This document shows positions 1 to 9,699 of a stretch of 64,000 nucleotides of DNA, piece by piece; positions within the stretch are counted from its first letter, which is position 1, and each line of letters opens with the position of its first letter. The notes beneath the pieces were generated by a model that was given only the letters and a program-made list of their open reading frames with translations, was not told where the DNA came from and did no database searches. A program made the position numbers and the translations under genes. The DNA is from Alphaproteobacteria bacterium. GTDB lineage: Bacteria; Pseudomonadota; Alphaproteobacteria; Caulobacterales; Maricaulaceae. Location of the stretch: contig WGOD01000003.1 in the NCBI GenBank assembly GCA_016124205.1, positions 248,001 to 312,000 on the forward strand, given 5' to 3'.

Positions 1-771
1 AAGGGGCTGGAGACCTACCGCTTCAACGAGGCGGCGGGCGCGGCCTATCGCTTTGTTTGGAACGTGTTCTGCGACTGGCATCTGGAATTCGCGAAGCCAC
101 TGTTCGCCGGAGACGACGAGGCGGCCAAGGCCGAGACACAGGCGACGACCGCGCACGTGCTCGAGATCGCGCTGAAAATTCTCCACCCGTTCATGCCCTT
201 CGTCACCGAGGAGCTGTGGCGGGAGACGGCGGGTGAGGGCGGCCGGGACGGCCTCCTGATCACCGCGGACTGGCCGCGCGCCGTGCGTCTGGCCGACGGC
301 GAGGCGCAGGGCGAGATGAACTGGGTGATCACGATGATCACCGAGATCCGCAAGCTGCGCGCGGAGATGAACATTCCGCCGAAGTCGAAACTGACCGCCA
401 TCGTGACCGGGGCGTCGGAGCAGACGAAGGCGCGGATCGAGCGTCAGCGTCCGCTGCTGATGCGGCTCGCCGGTCTTGAGGCCATTTCCGCCGGAGACAC
501 GATCCCGGAGGGGTCGGCGCAAACGGTTGTCGAGGAAGCCACCGTCGCCCTGCCGCTGGAGGGCGTCATCGACTTTGGCGCGGAGAAGGCCCGGCTCGAC
601 AAGGAGATCGCGCGCGTTGCGGGCGAGATCGAACGGCTCGACCGCAAGCTCGGCAACGAGAAATTCGTCGCCAATGCGCCGCCCGAGGTCGTCGAGGGCG
701 AGAAGGACAAGCGCGCGGGCTATGCCGCCGAGAAGGATGCACTGGAAGCCGCGCGGTCGCGCCTCCCCTGA
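1..771 (+). CDS. valS: Valyl-tRNA synthetase, C-terminal part (5' truncated by window)
   Basis: Open frame from base 1 (KGLETYRFNEAAGAAYRFVWNVFCDWHLEFAKPLF...HPFMPFVTEELW) with C-terminal coiled-coil (LDKEIARVAGEIERLDRKLGNEKFVANAPPEVV) typical of ValRS. Confidence 0.95.
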   Translation, partial: KGLETYRFNEAAGAAYRFVWNVFCDWHLEFAKPLFAGDDEAAKAETQATTAHVLEIALKILHPFMPFVTEELWRETAGEGGRDGLLITADWPRAVRLADGEAQGEMNWVITMITEIRKLRAEMNIPPKSKLTAIVTGASEQTKARIERQRPLLMRLAGLEAISAGDTIPEGSAQTVVEEATVALPLEGVIDFGAEKARLDKEIARVAGEIERLDRKLGNEKFVANAPPEVVEGEKDKRAGYAAEKDALEAARSRLP

Positions 772-835
772 AGGGAGGATTGCGGCAGCGCGGTGCGTGC
801 GGTGAACTCCCCTGCAATGGACAAGGGGATTCGCC

Positions 836-1819
836 ATGACTGACGCGGCCGACCGGCTCGGTATCGATACCGAGGCGCTGTGGAATGAGCGGCTCTCGCC
901 GTTTCTGGAAGAGCGCGAGGATCAACGGAAGAAGGCGGTTCAGCGCGTCTGGATCTTCGCGCCACTGGCGGTTCTTTGTATTGTCGGCATGGTCGTCGGC
1001 ATCATCCGGTTCGACTCGCCGGTCTGGATGTTCGCCGGCTTCGGCCTGATGGTCGTCTTCGTCTATCTGGCGGCCTCGCCGATGGTGAAGCTGCACGGCG
1101 AGATCAAGGAAGGCCTGTTGACCGCGATCGCGACGGCGGCGGGCCTGGCATATTCGAAAAAGCCGGTCCAGCCGGCGCGCTTCGGCGAGTTCTGCGAGCT
1201 GGGTCTTCTGCCCAACCACAATCAGCGCAGCTTCGAGGACCATTTCGCCGGCGACCGCCATGGCGCGGCCTTCGAACTCTATGAGGCGAAGCTGGTTCAG
1301 CGCCGCAAGTCCGGCAAGAACACAACCTATACCACGGTGTTCCAGGGCGTTCTGATCCGCATCGAATTCCCGCGCACGGTCGAGGGCGTCACGGTGATCA
1401 CCCGCGACATGGGCTGGTTCAATGGTCTCGCCGGCCTCGGCCTGGCGCGCATCAACGGCAAGAAGCTGGAGCGGGTGGGGCTGGTCGATCCGAAGTTCGA
1501 GCGCATCTACGAGGTCTTCTCCACCGATCAGGTGATGAGCCGCTATCTGCTGACGCCGTCCTTCATGGAACGGCTCCTGCAGCTGGAAACCTCTCTGAAG
1601 GGCAAGCGGGCCCGGGCCGCCTTCGACGAACGCAATGGCGGCGGCGAACTCCTGATCGCGACGGAGACCGGAAACCTGTTCGAGCCGGGCTCGCTGTTCA
1701 AGCCGCTGAACGACCGCGCGCGGTTCGAAAGCCTGATCACCGAGATCGACCTGATCACCGAAATCGTCGACCTGATGGTCCGCCCCTCCACGCTGGGCGA
1801 GGGAAGCGCGGTTTCGTAG
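836..1819 (+). CDS. DUF3137-like membrane protein
   Basis: 327 aa ORF with two N-terminal TM segments; FCELGLLPNHNQRSFEDHFAGDRHGAAFELYEAKLVQRR resembles DUF3137 proteins. Confidence 0.7.
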   Translation: MTDAADRLGIDTEALWNERLSPFLEEREDQRKKAVQRVWIFAPLAVLCIVGMVVGIIRFDSPVWMFAGFGLMVVFVYLAASPMVKLHGEIKEGLLTAIATAAGLAYSKKPVQPARFGEFCELGLLPNHNQRSFEDHFAGDRHGAAFELYEAKLVQRRKSGKNTTYTTVFQGVLIRIEFPRTVEGVTVITRDMGWFNGLAGLGLARINGKKLERVGLVDPKFERIYEVFSTDQVMSRYLLTPSFMERLLQLETSLKGKRARAAFDERNGGGELLIATETGNLFEPGSLFKPLNDRARFESLITEIDLITEIVDLMVRPSTLGEGSAVS

Positions 1820-1825
1820 ATCCGC

Positions 1826-1894
1826 CGTCACTCCCGCGCAGGCGGGAGTCCAGCTGCACGACCGTTCTGGATTCCCGCCTCCGCGGGAATGACG
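1826..1894. repeat. Dispersed palindromic repeat, family B
   Basis: GTCACTCCCGCGCAGGCGGGAGTCCAGC...TTCTGGATTCCCGCCTCCGCGGGAATGAC: two nested hairpins, 'xxGGGAGTCCAG...WIPAxAGMT-type' alphaproteobacterial repeat. Confidence 0.75.
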
Positions 1895-1976
1895 CTCTGT
1901 GCCGATTGACTTTATATAAAACTTAAAACAATATGCCTCCAACGCCAAGTTATTGGCTTCAGATATGGAGCGCATC

Positions 1977-2414
1977 ATGATTGAAATTCGTCAGCCCGTT
2001 TCCGCTCTCGTTGTCAGGGGCGTCGTTCTTCTTGCCGCCGCCGGGCTGGTCGCGAAGCAGGCCGTATCCGGCGATGGATCGGCCTGGATCCTGTTGATCG
2101 CGCCGGCCTTCTACCTGTCGGCGATGTGGGCCTTGTCGGGCGTGTTCGCGCAGGTGGATCGGGGCGTCGCCTTCGGCCCTGCCATGGTGAGGGCCTTGCG
2201 CCTCGCCGGGTATGCCCTGCTCGCCGGGGCGTTCGCGGCGGTCATCCTTCAGCCCAGCCTGATCCACCTCATCGCCAACGGTTTCACGGAAATGCGCGGC
2301 GTCCGGCTCGACTGGTCGGTGGCCAATCTGATGCTCGCGCTTCTCGGCTTCACGCTGTTTCTGATCGCGCGCCGCGGCGCGGACCTCAAAGCGCGTCTCG
2401 AGGAGTTCGTCTGA
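1977..2414 (+). CDS. DUF2975-like integral membrane protein
   Basis: Multi-TM ORF; start at 1977 chosen because of GGAG 6 nt upstream; stop overlaps next ATG (ATGA). Confidence 0.65.
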   Translation: MIEIRQPVSALVVRGVVLLAAAGLVAKQAVSGDGSAWILLIAPAFYLSAMWALSGVFAQVDRGVAFGPAMVRALRLAGYALLAGAFAAVILQPSLIHLIANGFTEMRGVRLDWSVANLMLALLGFTLFLIARRGADLKARLEEFV

Positions 2415-2656
2415 TGCCGGTCAAGGTGACGCTCGACGTCCTCCTCGCGATGCGCAAGCGCAAGGCGCGTGAGGTGGCCGAGGAGATCGGCCTGTCGGAA
2501 ACCCAGCTCAGCCTTTTGCGGACCGGCAAGGTCAAGGGCATGCGCTTCGATACGCTGGCGAAGCTCTGCTACGTCCTCGAGTGCAGTCCTGCCGACATTC
2601 TGGATTATGATCGGGACGCGGCAGATCTGAACGGCGGGGAGGGTGCAGTTTCGTGA
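2414..2656 (+). CDS. XRE/Cro-type helix-turn-helix regulator (YozG-like)
   Basis: MPVKVTLDVLLAMRKRKAREVAEEIGLSETQLSLLRTGKVKGMRFDTLAKLCYVLECSPADIL; translationally coupled to DUF2975 gene. Confidence 0.85.
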   Translation: MPVKVTLDVLLAMRKRKAREVAEEIGLSETQLSLLRTGKVKGMRFDTLAKLCYVLECSPADILDYDRDAADLNGGEGAVS

Positions 2657-2672
2657 GTGCTGGGCGTTGAGA

Positions 2673-2739
2673 CATCTCCCTCATCCTGAGGTGCGACCCC
2701 GGACCTGTTCCGGGGGAGCCTCGAAGGGCGAGGGAGATG
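2673..2739. repeat. Palindromic repeat family A, AT(C/T)TCCC-type unit (A1)
   Basis: CATCTCCCTCATCCTGAGGTGC...GCCTCGAAGGGCGAGGGAGATG. Confidence 0.85.
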
Positions 2740-2778
2740 GTTGGTGCGAAGGCTATGCGGCACCATGATCGCATCTGT

Positions 2779-2862
2779 GCCCCTCGTCCTTCGAGGCCGC
2801 CCGCCCTTCGAGACGCGGCTACGCCGCTCCTCAGGACAGGGCGGCACCTCAGGATGAGGGGC
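2779..2862. repeat. Palindromic repeat family A, GCCCC-type unit with enlarged loop (A2), inverted relative to A1
   Basis: GCCCCTCGTCCTTCGAGG...CACCTCAGGATGAGGGGC. Confidence 0.85.
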
Positions 2863-2885
2863 TAAGAATCAGACGGGTAGAGCGC

Positions 2886-3677
2886 CTAGAAATCAAACGT
2901 CCCCACGACCGGCACGTGGTCGGACGCCTTTTCCTTGCCGCGCACCGGTTTGCAGATCTCGACGCCCTTCAAGGCGTCGGCGGCCTGCGGTGAGAGCAGG
3001 AGGTGGTCAATCCGGATGCCGTGATCCTTCTGCCAGGCGCCGCGCTGATAGTCCCAGAAGGTATACTGGTGGCCCTTGCCGTCAGCCTGCATGAAGGCGT
3101 CGGTGAAGCCCAGATTGAGGATTTCGCGGAAGGCGGCGCGGCTCTGCGGCAGGATCAGCGCATCGCCTTCCCAGGCGGCCGGGTCGTGCACATCGCTGTC
3201 GCGCGGGATGATGTTGTAATCGCCGGCAAGGATCAGGCGTTCCTCGTAAGCCAGCAATTCCTCGGCATGGCGTTTCAGGCGGCGCATCCAGGCGAGCTTG
3301 TAGTCGTATTTCGGACCCGGCGCAGGATTGCCGTTCGGCAGGTAGATCGAGGCGACGCGCACCGGACCGCTGTCGTGGGAGATCACGCATTCGATATAGC
3401 GGGCGTGGTCATCCGCATCGTCGCCGGGCAGGCCGCGCAGCGTTTCCTCGATCGGGAATTTCGAGAGCAGGGCGACGCCGTTATAGGTCTTCTGGCCATG
3501 CGTCTCGACATTGTAGCCGAGGTCCTCGATGGCCTCGCGCGGGAAGTCCTCGTCGACCGTCTTGATCTCCTGCAGGCAGACGACGTCGGGAGAGGACTCG
3601 CGCAGCCAGTCGGTGACGTTGGCGAGGCGCGCCTTGACCGAGTTCACATTCCAGGTGGCGATCTGCATGCGAGTCAT
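2886..3677 (-). CDS. xthA: Exodeoxyribonuclease III
   Basis: MQIATWNVNSVKARLANVTDWLRESSPDVVCLQEIKTVD...GDYNIIP...RIDHLLLSPQ: EEP/ExoIII family. Confidence 0.93.
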   Translation of the reverse strand: MTRMQIATWNVNSVKARLANVTDWLRESSPDVVCLQEIKTVDEDFPREAIEDLGYNVETHGQKTYNGVALLSKFPIEETLRGLPGDDADDHARYIECVISHDSGPVRVASIYLPNGNPAPGPKYDYKLAWMRRLKRHAEELLAYEERLILAGDYNIIPRDSDVHDPAAWEGDALILPQSRAAFREILNLGFTDAFMQADGKGHQYTFWDYQRGAWQKDHGIRIDHLLLSPQAADALKGVEICKPVRGKEKASDHVPVVGTFDF

Positions 3678-3728
3678 CCTGCGTCACTGTCAGCGCAGGG
3701 TTAGCACGACTGCCCCTGAAACCAAGCC

Positions 3729-5060
3729 TCAGACGAGGTGTCGTGAGGCGGCGCGGCGGCGGATGTCCTCGCGGGTCAGGATATGCGGAATGACCGGGTG
3801 CGGGAAATCGTCGGCAATGATCGAGCCGGTGAGATAGCGCACACCGAGCCGGATCGCGGCCGCAATGTCGGCCTCCCGGCCAATGCCGGTGAGGCAGGTC
3901 GAAGCGCGGAGCCCGGCCGCTGCCCGGAGCGCGGCGCGTTCCGGCGTCAGTTCGCGCTGCCGCTCGTCGTGCAGCCAGCGTGCGTCACCGCTGTCGAGCA
4001 CGAACATCGAGATATTGCAGCCGTTGAAGCGGTCGAACGGGGGATGCTCACCCTCGATGGAAACGATCACGCCCGGGCTGAAGGCGTGGCAGATACCGAG
4101 CGTCTCGCGGATCGTGCTTTCCGGCGTACCGGACGTGATGCCTTCGACCATCAGGCGGAAATAGCGGCGCATTTCCATCGGGATGGCGGTCAGCGCTTCG
4201 AACAGCGCGACGCGGGTCGAGCGCAGGGCCAGCGTGTGTATGCCGACCGGCAGGCACAGGGCGACGGTGCGGCCCTTTCCGAACGCCGCGCGGAAGGCGT
4301 CCATAGCCGTATGCAAGGTGAATCGGTCGAGTTCGAGATGGTCCCTGGGTTCGGTCCGGCCCCGCAGCGTCGCGCGTCCATGGAAGACCTGGCGCGTGCG
4401 CTTCTCGATCAGGCGGGGGATGACCAATTGCGTGGCCACGGCCTGCCGCGTGGAGTCCCAGACCGGCCGGTAGGCAATCGAGCGTTCGCGGCGGAAGTCG
4501 ATATCGATGACGCGCCGCGGGGCGGGCGCCTCTTCTGCTTCCGCAGACGAGGAAGCCGGTTCGGCGCCGGCTGCATCGGAAGTGGGCTGCGACCCCGACA
4601 TCATGCCGCGAAGCTGGTTTGTGTCGCAGCGGGTCGCACGCGAGCGGATGTTCAGCGAGCGCAGAATCTCGTCGCCGAGAAAGAACAGGTTCAGCTCGGT
4701 CGAGATCGCGTTGACGCGTTCCTCGGCGGCCGCGGCATCGAGGGCATCGAAGACGACAAGGAACCCTTCGTGGCACCGCACCAGCACGTCTTCATCCGCG
4801 ATGCGTTTCTCGATGAAGTGGGCGCTGACCTCGAAAATTTTCGCCTTCAGCCGCTCCCATTGTTCGCCTGCGCCCTCGCGAACCCGGTCGAGATTGATGA
4901 TCTGGAACTGTCCGAGATCGGCATGATCGCAGCCGTGCAGCTTCTGCTCCAGGCGATGCAGAATGTCGGCGGGGTTCAGCGCGAGCATGGGCGTCTTTCC
5001 GGGCCTGATCGAACTCGCCTTAAGGTGTAATTTGCGGGCGGTAACACCCGGTTCCCGCAA
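3729..5060 (-). CDS. Degenerate EAL-domain-like protein
   Basis: LDRFTLHTAM, YLTGSIIADDFPHP resemble EAL landmarks, but catalytic EALLR/ELTE/DDFGTG motifs are not recognisable. Confidence 0.5.
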   Translation of the reverse strand: MREPGVTARKLHLKASSIRPGKTPMLALNPADILHRLEQKLHGCDHADLGQFQIINLDRVREGAGEQWERLKAKIFEVSAHFIEKRIADEDVLVRCHEGFLVVFDALDAAAAEERVNAISTELNLFFLGDEILRSLNIRSRATRCDTNQLRGMMSGSQPTSDAAGAEPASSSAEAEEAPAPRRVIDIDFRRERSIAYRPVWDSTRQAVATQLVIPRLIEKRTRQVFHGRATLRGRTEPRDHLELDRFTLHTAMDAFRAAFGKGRTVALCLPVGIHTLALRSTRVALFEALTAIPMEMRRYFRLMVEGITSGTPESTIRETLGICHAFSPGVIVSIEGEHPPFDRFNGCNISMFVLDSGDARWLHDERQRELTPERAALRAAAGLRASTCLTGIGREADIAAAIRLGVRYLTGSIIADDFPHPVIPHILTREDIRRRAASRHLV

Positions 5061-5128
5061 TGCTTCGGATTTTATCGAATTCGCCGTTCGAACTGCGATC
5101 GGTATGATGACTGCCGGGAGGGGATGAG

Positions 5129-5470
5129 ATGACGGAAAGAACCCGGCCGGTCTGGCGATCCATCGCAGCGATCCTGGGGGCCATTCTCGGAGCGATTGCC
5201 AGCGCCGTCATCTGGTTGATGGCGGCCTTCGGACTGACCCTTCATGGCGAAAAGCCGGCAGGTTTCTTCGAGGCGATCGCGATTGCCTATTATGGCGGCT
5301 ATGCCGGGCCGGTTGTCATGGGGGCCTGCGCGATCGCAGCGATCATTGCGCTGGTCGCGAAATGGCGTTGGCTGGCATCCGCGGCGCTCTGGCTCGCGTT
5401 TCTCTATGTCGGGATAATCAGCGGTGCACTGCTTTATGCGCAAATCATTCTGGAAGTGGCCGGGGGCTGA
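5129..5470 (+). CDS. Small hypothetical membrane protein
   Basis: 113 aa, three hydrophobic segments. Confidence 0.6.
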   Translation: MTERTRPVWRSIAAILGAILGAIASAVIWLMAAFGLTLHGEKPAGFFEAIAIAYYGGYAGPVVMGACAIAAIIALVAKWRWLASAALWLAFLYVGIISGALLYAQIILEVAGG

Positions 5471-6142
5471 CTAGTCGCGGTGAAACACCGCGAAGTCGTC
5501 GACCGGTGCGCGTTCGCTGCGCAGGCGATTGACCGGCGCGTCCGGGTCCGGGTGGCCGAGCGCCATGCCGCAATAGACCTGCTCGTTTTCCGCCACGCCG
5601 AGCGCGGTGCCGACCGTTTTCGAATAGCGCGTCCAGGCTTCCTGCATGCAGGTGCCGAGACCGGCCTCCTCGGCGGCGAGGGCGACGGCGAGCATGAACA
5701 TGCCGAGATGCGCCCACTGGTTCGGATTCATCGCCCGCTCGATGACGAAGAAGAGGCCGACGGGCGCATCGAAGAAATCGAGATTCTTCAGGAGGTGATT
5801 GAGCCGCCCCATCTTGTCGTCGCGCGGGATGGCGAGCAGCTCGTACATCGCTTCGCCGAGGTCGTAGCGGCGGCTGCGATAGGGCTCCCACAGCTTTTCC
5901 GGATAGACCGGGAAGTCGTTCTCGTCGGCGAAGGGATCGGCGTTCAGCTTCGCCTTCACCGCGTCGATCACGCGCTGGCGCGCATCGCCGGTGACGACAT
6001 GCACCTTCCACGGCTGAAGATTGCCGCCCGAGGGCGACCAGCGCGCTGTGTCGAGGATGTCGCGGAGGGTCGTGTCATCGACCGGGCGGTCGAGGAAGGC
6101 GCGCACCGAGATGCGGGTCTTCAGAGCGTCCGTGACGTTCAT
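5471..6142 (-). CDS. Nitroreductase family protein
   Basis: MNVTDALKTRISVRAFLDRPVDDTTLRDILDTARWSPSGGNLQPWKVHVVTG; start overlaps erpA stop. Confidence 0.9.
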   Translation of the reverse strand: MNVTDALKTRISVRAFLDRPVDDTTLRDILDTARWSPSGGNLQPWKVHVVTGDARQRVIDAVKAKLNADPFADENDFPVYPEKLWEPYRSRRYDLGEAMYELLAIPRDDKMGRLNHLLKNLDFFDAPVGLFFVIERAMNPNQWAHLGMFMLAVALAAEEAGLGTCMQEAWTRYSKTVGTALGVAENEQVYCGMALGHPDPDAPVNRLRSERAPVDDFAVFHRD

Positions 6143-6474
6143 CAGATCGAGAAGCTGGTGCCGCAGCCGCACGCGGCGGTGGCATTCGGATTGTCGATCT
6201 TGAAGGCCGCGCCGATCAACTCGTCGGCGAAGTCGATCTTCGAGTTTTCGAGGAAGGGGATGGAGGCGCTGTCAATGGCGACGCGCGCGCCGTCCCGTTC
6301 GATCACGAGATCGTCGTCCGTGGTCGCGGTCTCGAGGTCGAACTTGTAGGAGAATCCGGAACAGCCGCCGCCGATGACCGAAATGCGGAGCAATTCCGCA
6401 CCGGCCTGTTTGGCGAGGATGGCGTTGATCCGCTTGGCGGCGGATTCGGTGAGTTGAATATTCGGGTCGCTCAT
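6142..6474 (-). CDS. erpA: Iron-sulfur cluster insertion protein, A-type
   Basis: MSDPNIQLTESAAKRINAILAKQ...GGGCSGFSYKFDLE...CGCGTSFSI (HesB/IscA family cysteines). Confidence 0.9.
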   Translation of the reverse strand: MSDPNIQLTESAAKRINAILAKQAGAELLRISVIGGGCSGFSYKFDLETATTDDDLVIERDGARVAIDSASIPFLENSKIDFADELIGAAFKIDNPNATAACGCGTSFSI

Positions 6475-6506
6475 CACTGGTTCCGCATTGTCTCTGCGCA
6501 CGATAT

Positions 6507-7733
6507 ATGGAGGCACATGACCCAGCCGAAAAGCCCCCGCGCATGAGCATCGGTGCCACCGACCGCAATCGTGCCCCGTATTCGAACCACCCGGCGCAGT
6601 CGCGCGGGCGGTTTCATCCGCAGAATGACAGCGCCAGCCGCAACGCGTTTCAGCGCGATCGCGACCGGATCGTGCATGCGACGGCCTTCCGGCGGCTGAA
6701 GGAAAAGACGCAGGTCTTCGTCGCGCACGAGGGCGATCACTACCGCACGCGGCTGACCCATTCCCTCGAAGTGGCGCAGATCGCGCGGACGATCGCGCGG
6801 GTGCTGAATGTCGACGAGGATTTGACCGAGGCGCTGGCATTGGCGCACGACCTCGGCCACCCGCCCTTCGGCCATGCCGGGGAGCGGGCACTGGCGCAGT
6901 GCATGACCGAGTTCGGCGGCTTCGATCACAACGCCCACACGCTGCGCGTCATCACGAAGATCGAGACCCGTTATGCCGAGTTCGAGGGGCTCAACCTGAC
7001 CTGGGAGACGCTTGAAGGCGTCGTGAAGCATAACGGCCCGCTGGTCACGAAGGAGCACGGCGAGGATGCGTTGCCCTGGGCGATCAAGGAATATCCGGAC
7101 TGGCAGGGACTGGAGCTCGACAGCTTCGCCGGGGTCGAGGCGCAGATCGCGGCGCTGGCCGACGACATCGCGTACAACAATCACGACATCGATGACGGCC
7201 TGCGTGCCGGCCTTCTGAAAATCGACGAGCTGGCCGAACTGCCGCTGGTCGGGGACGTGCTGCGCGACTGTCGCCGGCGTTATCCACAAGTCAGTGAGGG
7301 GCTGATCATCCTCGAAGCCGTGCGCGACCTGATCGGCCTGATGGTGGAGGACGTGCTGAAGGAGACGCGGTCGCGGCTTGAGACGGCGGCCCCGGAAACA
7401 GCCGAGGCGGTCCGCCGCGCGGACCAGGAAATGGTCGCCTTCTCGCCCGACATGCTGGATGCGCTGGCCGGGCTCAGACGCCATCTCTTCGCCAATATGT
7501 ACAGGCATTACAAGGTGAACCGGGCCATGGCCCAGGCCGAGCGTGTGGTCCGCGAACTGTTCCAGCTCTTCCTCGACGATCCCGGTCTCCTGCCGACGCA
7601 TTACCGGCGTCAGGCCGGGGAGCCGGGCAGCGAGAAGCAGGCACGGCTCGTCAGCGATTACATCGCCGGCATGACGGACCGGTATGCCGTGGAAGAGCAC
7701 AAGCGCCTGTTCACTGTGCAAGGGTATTTCTGA
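6507..7733 (+). CDS. dgt: Deoxyguanosinetriphosphate triphosphohydrolase-like protein
   Basis: FRRLKEKTQVFVAHEGDHYRTRLTHSLEVAQIARTIA...ALAHDLGHPPFGHAGE: HD domain. Confidence 0.93.
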   Translation: MEAHDPAEKPPRMSIGATDRNRAPYSNHPAQSRGRFHPQNDSASRNAFQRDRDRIVHATAFRRLKEKTQVFVAHEGDHYRTRLTHSLEVAQIARTIARVLNVDEDLTEALALAHDLGHPPFGHAGERALAQCMTEFGGFDHNAHTLRVITKIETRYAEFEGLNLTWETLEGVVKHNGPLVTKEHGEDALPWAIKEYPDWQGLELDSFAGVEAQIAALADDIAYNNHDIDDGLRAGLLKIDELAELPLVGDVLRDCRRRYPQVSEGLIILEAVRDLIGLMVEDVLKETRSRLETAAPETAEAVRRADQEMVAFSPDMLDALAGLRRHLFANMYRHYKVNRAMAQAERVVRELFQLFLDDPGLLPTHYRRQAGEPGSEKQARLVSDYIAGMTDRYAVEEHKRLFTVQGYF

Positions 7734-7810
7734 CCGCCGATTGAGCCTGCAATGGGTGGTATCTTTTCAACAATGTTCCCGATTCGGTTCCGGGAGCGGG
7801 GAAAGGACGT

Positions 7811-8686
7811 ATGACGGATCGCGACACAGACCGCCGTGTCGGGGCCTATGCGCCGCCGACCGATGACGACGACACGTTCGACGCGCGCGAGGATTCGCGC
7901 CGCGGACCGCTGCTGCTGACCGCGGCCTTCGCGGTCTTCGTGCTGTTTATCGGAGTGGTCTGGAGCGCCTATCGTCAGGGCATCCGCGAAGGCGGGCGCG
8001 ATGCGCCGCCGCGGATTGTCGCCGACGCCGAACCCTATCGCGAGCGCCCCGCCGATCCCGGCGGACAGGAAGCGCCCGATCAGGACCTGACCGTCTATGA
8101 TCGTCTGACCGGCGAGACGACTGAGGGCGACGGCACCGACGCCCGCGTCCGTCCCGGTCCGGAAGAGCCGATGGACAATGCCGAGCGGCCGGGCCTGCAG
8201 ATCGAAAGCGTCGATCCGGACGCCGCCGGAAGCGACCGTGTGGCGGAGACGCCCGCGCGCCAGCCGGAGATCCGTACGGAAACGCCGCCGGACACTTCGC
8301 CCGCCGACACTCCGCCCGCCGAAACGCGCGGCCCCGCGCAGATCATCCCGGACGAGACACCGGACGATCCTGTCGTTGAGACGCCTGCGGACCCAGAACC
8401 GGAATCGGTGCGCACCGCCGCGGTCTCCGTGCCCGGCGGGGAGTGGGTGGTCCAGATCGGGTCCTTCCGCACCCAGCAGGAAGCCGAAGAGGCCTGGCTC
8501 AATTTCGCGACCCGCTATTCCCAGCTGGGCAGCGGCTTCACGCCGGACATCCAGTCGACCGAGATCGAGGGGCGCGGCACCTATCACCGCCTGCGCATTT
8601 CCGCGTTTTCCAGCCGCGACAGCGCGACCGACTACTGCACCCGACTGCAGTCGGCCGGTCAGGACTGCTACGTCACACGGCGATGA
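7811..8686 (+). CDS. SPOR-domain membrane protein
   Basis: One TM, Pro/Thr/Asp-rich linker, C-terminal EWVVQIGSFRTQQEAEEAWLNFATRYSQL SPOR repeat. Confidence 0.85.
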   Translation: MTDRDTDRRVGAYAPPTDDDDTFDAREDSRRGPLLLTAAFAVFVLFIGVVWSAYRQGIREGGRDAPPRIVADAEPYRERPADPGGQEAPDQDLTVYDRLTGETTEGDGTDARVRPGPEEPMDNAERPGLQIESVDPDAAGSDRVAETPARQPEIRTETPPDTSPADTPPAETRGPAQIIPDETPDDPVVETPADPEPESVRTAAVSVPGGEWVVQIGSFRTQQEAEEAWLNFATRYSQLGSGFTPDIQSTEIEGRGTYHRLRISAFSSRDSATDYCTRLQSAGQDCYVTRR

Positions 8687-9699
8687 CGAGCGCTGCGATC
8701 TACGGCCTTGCCGGCCTCGAGCTTTCGGCCGACGAGAAGGCGTTCTTCCGGGACGCCGATCCGTGGGGCTTCATCCTGTTCGCGCGCAATGTGGACCGGC
8801 CAAAGCAGGTCTCGAAGCTGTGTGTCGCGCTGCGCGATGCCGTCGGCTGGAATGCGCCGATCTTCATCGATCAGGAAGGCGGGCGCGTTCAGCGGCTGAA
8901 GCCGCCGACCTGGCGTGCGGCACCGCCCGCCGAAGTGTTCGGTGACCTGTTCCGGAAAGACGAGGAAGCGGGGCTTGAGACCGTCCGCCTGAACCATCGC
9001 CTGATCGCGCACGAATTGATGGCGCTGGGCGTGGACGCGGACTGTGCGCCCTGTATCGACCTGCAGATCGAAGGCGCGGACGCGATCATCGGCGACCGGT
9101 CCTATTCGACCGAACCGGAGATCGTTGCCCGCCTCGGCCGTGCCGCGGTGGAAGGCCTCATGGCCGGCGGCGTTGCGCCGGTGATCAAGCATATTCCCGG
9201 GCATGGCCGCGCTGACGCCGACAGTCACCTGGCCCTGCCGCGCGTGGACACGCCGCGCGAGGTTCTTGAAACGACGGATTTCGCGCCCTTCCGCGACCTC
9301 TCCGACGCACCGATGGCGATGACCGCCCATGTCGTCTATTCCGATATCGATGCGGATGATCCGGCGACCCATTCCGAGGCGATGATCGTGGACGTCATCC
9401 GCGGTTCGATCGGATTTGACGGCCTTCTGATGAGCGACGATCTGTCGATGCAGGCCCTGTCCGGCACGCTGCCCATCCGTGCCGAACGGGCGCTGGGCGC
9501 GGGATGCGACCTCGTCCTTCACTGCAACGGCCAGATGAAGGAAATGGTCGATATCGCCCATGCCGTCCCGGCGCTGGGCGGCAAGGCGCTCGACCGGGCG
9601 AATGCCGCTTCGGACTGCCGCAATACGCCGGACGATTTCGACGCCGAAGCCGGGCTCGCCCGCCTCAACACCCTGTTGAAGATGGGGGCAAAGGCGTGA
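8683..9699 (+). CDS. nagZ: Beta-N-acetylhexosaminidase
   Basis: IFIDQEGGRVQRLKPPTWRAAPPA...VIKHIPGHGRADADSHLALPRVD: GH3 NagZ signature. Confidence 0.95.
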   Translation: MTSAAIYGLAGLELSADEKAFFRDADPWGFILFARNVDRPKQVSKLCVALRDAVGWNAPIFIDQEGGRVQRLKPPTWRAAPPAEVFGDLFRKDEEAGLETVRLNHRLIAHELMALGVDADCAPCIDLQIEGADAIIGDRSYSTEPEIVARLGRAAVEGLMAGGVAPVIKHIPGHGRADADSHLALPRVDTPREVLETTDFAPFRDLSDAPMAMTAHVVYSDIDADDPATHSEAMIVDVIRGSIGFDGLLMSDDLSMQALSGTLPIRAERALGAGCDLVLHCNGQMKEMVDIAHAVPALGGKALDRANAASDCRNTPDDFDAEAGLARLNTLLKMGAKA

